Assembly (NCBI GenBank): GCA_029249345.1
Contig: JAQWHM010000002.1
Location: forward strand, 1-64,000
Length of the DNA: 64,000 nucleotides
Source: UBA10348 sp002469915
GTDB lineage: Bacteria > Bacteroidota > Rhodothermia > Rhodothermales > UBA10348
Reading direction: 5' to 3'
A program made the translations under genes and the position numbers. Shown here piece by piece: positions 59,867-64,000 of this stretch (within the stretch, counting starts at the first letter, position 1; each line of letters starts with the position of its first letter). The notes under the pieces are model-generated. The model had not been told where the DNA came from, ran no database searches, and saw only the letters and a program-made list of their open reading frames with translations.

Positions 59867-60697
59867 ATGAAATTCAACGAAGAGGAAGTCGGTAGTCTCA
59901 TTCAGCGGGCCTCTGAGCTACACGAACGATCGTTGGACGATAGTCAACACAACCTGACGTTATCTGAAATTGAGTCGATTGCCGATGAATTGGGTATTCC
60001 ATCCAGGTTTCTAATTGAAGCTGCGTTAGAAAAGAAGGAAGGAAATCCGGAGTCCTCGTTTAGTTTTTGGGGCGCTCCTTTTCAGGTTGATCAAACAGCT
60101 TTGGTGGAAGGAGCGGTATCGGATGAGCAATGGAATGAGGCCCTATCTGAATTGCAGGAATTCAGCGGTAAGAGTGGGAAGTCCGAGATGGTTGGAGCTA
60201 CCAGAAGATGGTCGCACATCGTAGGAGAGGGGGAATCGGGGATTAATTTTGAGGAACTCACGGTTTCCATGAGGCCTGTAAAAGGGAAGACATCGATCCG
60301 GATCCACAAGGGTTACAAAGGGGCGGTGGCCATGTACATCGCGGCATTTGGCCTGACCTCTTTCCTGACTCTTATGGTCGCACATTCGTTACCAGATATA
60401 TCCAAGATCTCTGAGCTCATTTATGCAGGAATGGTAGGGTCCTTGTCGCTAGGAGGTGTGAGAGCCATGATTTCCGTATCCGCTCGTAGGTTTCGCCAAC
60501 AGTTGACAGAATTGTCAACTAGACTTGAGCAAGCAGTAGCGCCTAAAAAAGCTACATCATCAAGCATCAACGACGAACAAGGCTCTATTCGGGCGGACGC
60601 TGAATTACCACACCAATCGATACTTGATGAAAGGGATGTTGCGGACCAGACGCCAGAAACCGTTGTTCAAGAGAGAAAGCGAGAAAAGAATAGTTAA
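59867..60697 (+). CDS. Two-helix membrane protein, paralogue B
   Basis: A 276-residue protein with the same layout as the one at 54087-54902: an N-terminal helical domain (NEEEVGSLIQRASELHERSL), a soluble part with FSFWGAPF, two transmembrane helices near residues 147-200 and a charged coiled tail. Sequence identity to paralogue A is modest but runs in order from end to end. Function unknown. Confidence 0.75.
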   Translation: MKFNEEEVGSLIQRASELHERSLDDSQHNLTLSEIESIADELGIPSRFLIEAALEKKEGNPESSFSFWGAPFQVDQTALVEGAVSDEQWNEALSELQEFSGKSGKSEMVGATRRWSHIVGEGESGINFEELTVSMRPVKGKTSIRIHKGYKGAVAMYIAAFGLTSFLTLMVAHSLPDISKISELIYAGMVGSLSLGGVRAMISVSARRFRQQLTELSTRLEQAVAPKKATSSSINDEQGSIRADAELPHQSILDERDVADQTPETVVQERKREKNS

Positions 60698-60823
60698 CTA
60701 TTGCTGCCTCTGTATTGGATTGGCCGTTGCTCATCATGGCTTATAATCACCGCATAAACTGCTCATGTATCGTTTGGCCTTGAGTGGTATGCTTTTACCT
60801 CATTCACTTCAAGAGGCAGTAAT

Positions 60824-61393
60824 ATGTCGAGTCGCTCTGAGAACGTTGGATCACATCGAAGTAGGTCACTGAGAAAAGCCTATTGGGCGGGAGCCATTAT
60901 ACTTTTGCTCGTACCCTTGATTGCCATGCAGTTCACCGATGAAGTGAATTGGGATGTAGCCGATTTTGTGATATTCGGTGTTCTTCTTTTCGGTGTAGGT
61001 ATCACCTATGAGCTAGCAGCTCGAAAAACGGGTAACGCTGCTTTCAAGACCGCCATCGGCCTCGCCTTATTTGCCGCTTTTTTGCAATTCTGGATGAACG
61101 GAGCCGTGGGTATCATTGGATCGGAGGACAACGACGTTAACCTCATGTTTTACGGTGTCTTGCTGATTGCGTTGATTGGTTTTCTAGTCTCACGATTCGA
61201 TCCCCTCAAGCTAGCTATCGCCATGCGCATCACAGCTGGTGCTCAGGCTCTTGTATTCGTAATTGCGCTAGTCATGGGGTGGGGTTTTACCGGCCCACTA
61301 ACGGCCTTTTTCATGGCTATGTGGTTGGGGGCGGCTAGACTATTTCAGAAAGCAGGACGTGACGCGGAACGCGCAAAAATCGCAAGAGATTAG
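60824..61393 (+). CDS. Polytopic membrane protein, six helices
   Basis: A 189-residue protein with about six helices (for example AYWAGAIILLLVPLIAMQF and DFVIFGVLLFGVGITYELAA), and a positively charged start and end. It resembles a widespread group of uncharacterised bacterial membrane proteins. It is convergent with the pseudogene that follows and overlaps it by 4 bp. Confidence 0.75.
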   Translation: MSSRSENVGSHRSRSLRKAYWAGAIILLLVPLIAMQFTDEVNWDVADFVIFGVLLFGVGITYELAARKTGNAAFKTAIGLALFAAFLQFWMNGAVGIIGSEDNDVNLMFYGVLLIALIGFLVSRFDPLKLAIAMRITAGAQALVFVIALVMGWGFTGPLTAFFMAMWLGAARLFQKAGRDAERAKIARD

Positions 61394-61782
61394 GCTGAGG
61401 CGAGGAGCGAAGGTAATCTGTTATATCGAATCAGCGCTTTTAATGTGAAGGAAATCTGTTGGAAATGGGCTTTGAGACACTCTAATTCACGTCTAACACA
61501 ATGCATACTCCGAGGGCTTACCGCGTTGTCCTCGAGCACCTTTCGGATCTCTTTTATGCCTTGAGGTAACGCGCTGTCTCTCACAACGACGTCACTAACA
61601 ACGACGTCACTCCATACCTTGTCAAACAGACGCTCTTTACTGACCAACTGCTCATTCTCTTGAATCAAGAGAATGAGCGTAGATAAATACCGGTTGTTCA
61701 GATTAACGCGCGATCCGTCCTTCCAAAGTTGACGATCGGATACGTCGAGTAGCTGCCCGACGAGTGCGGTGAGGTGTATACG
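61390..61782 (-). pseudogene. Remnant of a winged-helix (OmpR/CadC-type) regulator
   Basis: The open frame (131 codons, no start codon at its front) contains RQLWKDGSRVNLNNRYLSTL, LIQENEQLVSKERLFDKVWS and ALPQGIKEIRKVLEDN, the DNA-binding domain of CadC-like regulators. Within the recognition region a 15-bp unit (CAACGACGTCACTAA, 61584-61612) is duplicated, inserting five extra residues, and sequence after DNAVSPR departs from the family. No C-terminal sensor domain is present. It is most likely inactive. Confidence 0.65.
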
Positions 61783-61927
61783 TTATGTTTTTGGGCACGA
61801 TCACGCAACTCGTACTTCGTGCGGGAGTAGTATTATCTGCGTGAGGAGACATTTGAAGCGGAGAATAGATGCTTCGAGCAGCTTCTTCTAAAACCGAGTT
61901 AGATAGATTTCAACCCTACTAAAATAT

Positions 61928-62665
61928 GTGTTAGCGGCGCTCCTGTTCGTTTCTCAAACGGGATGGCCTCGTCATGTTTCGGCTCAAGACGTCACTGAAC
62001 AAAGAACAATCGTGCTATTGCATGGTCTTTCTCGTCGAGCAGGATCGATGAATCGGATGGAGCAAGCACTCCAGGAAAAAGGCTTTCGGACCTGTAATAT
62101 TAGCTATCCATCGACTCGTCATAAAATCGAAGTCCTAGCTAAAGATCACGTATTACCCGAGATCGAGGCATGTGTAGGTGATCGAGATACCACCCTTGAT
62201 TTTGTTACCCATTCAATGGGTGGCATCCTTGTGCGGTATCTGGCTGAGCATCAGTTGGTTAATCCAGTGGGGCGTGTCGTCATGCTGAGCCCGCCGAATC
62301 AGGGAAGCGAAGTGGTAGACCGATTAGGCGAAAACTGGTTGTTTAATTTGGTCAATGGACCTGCAGGAAAGGAGCTGGGAACGGACGATTCTAGCATGCC
62401 TCTGCAATTAGGTCCAGCCGGGTTTGAGCTGGGAGTCATCACGGGAAATAGGACGATTAATCTGTTTCTGTCCATGATGATAGATGGAAGTGATGATGGC
62501 AAGGTCTCAGTCAAACGCGCAGCGGTTGATGGAATGCAGGACATGATTGTCTTGCCCACCGCACATCCATTCATCATGAAGAATCGGCGCTCCATCTCTC
62601 AGACTCTTTATTTCCTCGAGAATGGCGTCTTTCAGCGCACTCTCAGTCTGGGTGCTTCGCAATGA
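61928..62665 (+). CDS. Exported lipase-like alpha/beta-hydrolase
   Basis: A GTG start at 61928 gives a signal peptide (LAALLFVSQTGWPRHVSAQ); the overlapping ATG at 61926 is out of frame. The hydrolase has TIVLLHGLSRRAGSM (oxyanion), FVTHSMGGILVRYL (nucleophile) and a His near LPTAHPFIM. About 245 residues, like the small triacylglycerol-lipase/PGAP1-type group. Confidence 0.88.
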   Translation: MLAALLFVSQTGWPRHVSAQDVTEQRTIVLLHGLSRRAGSMNRMEQALQEKGFRTCNISYPSTRHKIEVLAKDHVLPEIEACVGDRDTTLDFVTHSMGGILVRYLAEHQLVNPVGRVVMLSPPNQGSEVVDRLGENWLFNLVNGPAGKELGTDDSSMPLQLGPAGFELGVITGNRTINLFLSMMIDGSDDGKVSVKRAAVDGMQDMIVLPTAHPFIMKNRRSISQTLYFLENGVFQRTLSLGASQ

Positions 62666-62743
62666 AAAAGGGATAAGAGCGCCAATAATCGCAAGCTAAC
62701 CGAGCACATAGCGCACGTCTCGATACGTGAGGCACAATCAAGC

Positions 62744-63823
62744 ATGGACAAAATCGTGAAAAAAGTCTTCGTTTCGGGTTGTTATGATGCTTTGCATGGT
62801 GGGCATGTGGAGTTTTTTAGACAGGCAAAAGCTCTAGGAGATCATCTAACGGTCTGCGTTCCAAGTGATGACGTGTTGCTAATGTATAAAAAGCGTCTTC
62901 CTTGGATTCCGCTAGATCACAAGATGAGTATTTTGAGTGCACTCGAACCCGTGGATGAAGTGATCGTGGGGAGTGATCCCGATCCCGCACTCAATTTTAG
63001 AACTGAGTTCTCACGCATCAAACCTGCAATTCTGGCCGTTACGCAAGACGATCAGTATGAGGACGTAAAACGCACGTTGTGTGCCGAAGTGGGCGCTTCC
63101 TATGTAAGCCTTCCAAAAAGTCTAGGTTACGAACCGGTTTCGACGACCGAGATTCGAAATAAGGTTTCAGCCGTGACTGAAGCCCCCTTAAGGGTCGATT
63201 TTGCCGGAGGATGGTTGGATGTACCACGGTTTTCCAGAGAAGGCGCGTACATCGTAAACTGTTCGATCACCCCGAAAGTTAGCCTGAGCAATTGGCCCTA
63301 CGAACAGCGATCAGGAGTAGGGGGATCCGGAGCTTGGGCGCTTCTTCAAGGGAAAGACGCCGTTTCGGCCGAACTGGGTAATCTTGTAGGTTGGCAGGAT
63401 CCGGCCGTAATCATGGAAACAGGATTATGCGTCTGGAGGTCGGGACCGAAGCCCATCCTAGATTTGAAAGTGAATCCGGATTTCCTTCAAGGTAAAATGG
63501 CGCTTTTCTGGACAGGCGTGCAGCATGAAACCCGAGAACTGGCCAACATGGAGAGGGATTATGACCTGTTGGTTAAGGGTGCAGCAATCGGTAGGCGAGC
63601 TGTTCTATCTCAAGACCTGAACCTATTAGCAGAAGCTGTTAATCTGACTCACGAGGTCCAGTTAAAGGAAGGCATGGATCCGTTGCCGTCTTTTGGAGAG
63701 GTGGCCAAGAAATACTGCGGAAGTGGCCACGGAGGATATGCCGTGTACCTTTTTGACCACCAACGTCCTGAAGGGACCAACTGGATGGCTATTGAGCCCT
63801 ATTTAGGGCAATTCCCGAGTTAG
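62744..63823 (+). CDS. Bifunctional cytidylyltransferase-like/GHMP kinase-like enzyme
   Basis: Residues about 1-140 are a nucleotidyltransferase with GCYDALHGGHVEF (HxGH motif) and STTEIRNKV, as in RfaE2/TagD. Residues about 145-359 are a GHMP kinase: APLRVDFAGGWLDVP, the ATP loop GVGGSGAWALL and a late YCGSGHGGYAVYLF. The fusion would phosphorylate a sugar and attach it to a nucleotide, as in ADP- or GDP-heptose or GDP-fucose pathways, but with the domains in the opposite order to HldE, whose kinase is of a different fold. Sugar identity unknown. Confidence 0.85.
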   Translation: MDKIVKKVFVSGCYDALHGGHVEFFRQAKALGDHLTVCVPSDDVLLMYKKRLPWIPLDHKMSILSALEPVDEVIVGSDPDPALNFRTEFSRIKPAILAVTQDDQYEDVKRTLCAEVGASYVSLPKSLGYEPVSTTEIRNKVSAVTEAPLRVDFAGGWLDVPRFSREGAYIVNCSITPKVSLSNWPYEQRSGVGGSGAWALLQGKDAVSAELGNLVGWQDPAVIMETGLCVWRSGPKPILDLKVNPDFLQGKMALFWTGVQHETRELANMERDYDLLVKGAAIGRRAVLSQDLNLLAEAVNLTHEVQLKEGMDPLPSFGEVAKKYCGSGHGGYAVYLFDHQRPEGTNWMAIEPYLGQFPS

Positions 63824-64000
63824 AAGTGACAACTCTTGGGTTCGAGCTCGGGATGGGTAAGTTGCGTGAAACGAAGTCGTGAAAAGGAGCTCAATCCTCA
63901 CGTCTTGTTTCTGAAAACAGAGAAGATTGGGTTTGATTCGTTTCAGGGTAGTAGAGGGTTGCTGGGTCGGTATTATTTTGACTGCCGATAGCGTGTAAGA
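63824..64000. other. Window end, no gene seen
   Basis: The last 177 bp after the fusion enzyme contain no frame of note and no clear hairpin terminator. Confidence 0.3.

Noticed and set aside
1..64000. rRNA, tRNA, prophage, insertion sequence, restriction or CRISPR-Cas genes
   Set aside because: None recognised on reading both strands; small RNA genes without strong motifs could have been missed.

Overview
The window looks like chromosomal DNA of a heterotrophic, probably marine, bacterium of the Bacteroidota/Rhodothermota side of the tree. This is inferred from the gene mix: an S9 peptidase, two DUF1080 hydrolases, a PadR regulator with a permease-prefix FtsX protein, DUF6122 and DUF6624 proteins, a cytidylyltransferase-GHMP kinase fusion, frequent TTG/GTG starts and few clear Shine-Dalgarno sites. 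No rRNA, tRNA, CRISPR array, phage or transposase was recognised. The taxonomy is an inference, and an H-NS-family protein would be unusual for this group.

Layout. 1-7.4 kb: a lipoprotein with an Arg/Gly-rich tail, a hyperacidic ORF facing an H-NS-like gene, then an SOS mutasome operon on the minus strand (imuB, DUF6504, dnaE2/imuC, yedK). 7.4-12.5 kb: a secreted S9 peptidase and a cation-chloride-cotransporter-like permease. 12.6-18 kb: the most notable region, an array of gene cassettes separated by six closely similar attC (59-base-element) sites of about 109-131 bp, with no integrase in the window (a CALIN, or the far part of a chromosomal integron). Its cassettes encode a PHB-depolymerase-like hydrolase, a HigBA-type toxin-antitoxin with its own promoter, an esterase, two small membrane proteins and a Spy/CpxP-like protein.

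18-29 kb is accessory in character: a PIG-L deacetylase, a nuclease-acid phosphatase fusion, MerC, a decayed attC at 22.2 kb in front of another hydrolase, gene fragments, an M20 peptidase, VOC and GNAT proteins, a frameshifted alpha-carbonic anhydrase and an FeS photolyase. 29-47 kb is mostly ordinary chromosome: flavoproteins, MFS transporter, exported CbiX-like protein, SMP-30, potassium channel, Tat-exported FAD enzyme, thioredoxin-permease pair, PadR/FtsX pair, a chain from aminotransferase to MOSC to DUF6122, SGNH hydrolase, GNAT and a GyrI-like protein. 47-54 kb: katG with a strong ribosome-binding site and complementary leader segments, a 34-bp perfect palindrome, DUF6624, hemolysin III, an SDR-DUF2867 protein and a c-type cytochrome.

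54-64 kb contains a full-length homologue of the cassette esterase, an intact copy of a small glycine-rich gene whose broken copy lies at 23.8 kb, a MarR gene with an inverted repeat over its start codon, two paralogous membrane proteins on opposite strands, a winged-helix pseudogene, a lipase-like hydrolase and the cytidylyltransferase-kinase fusion. Together the 54-57 kb segment and the cassette region share gene families, which suggests that cassette capture or duplication has drawn on this same chromosome.
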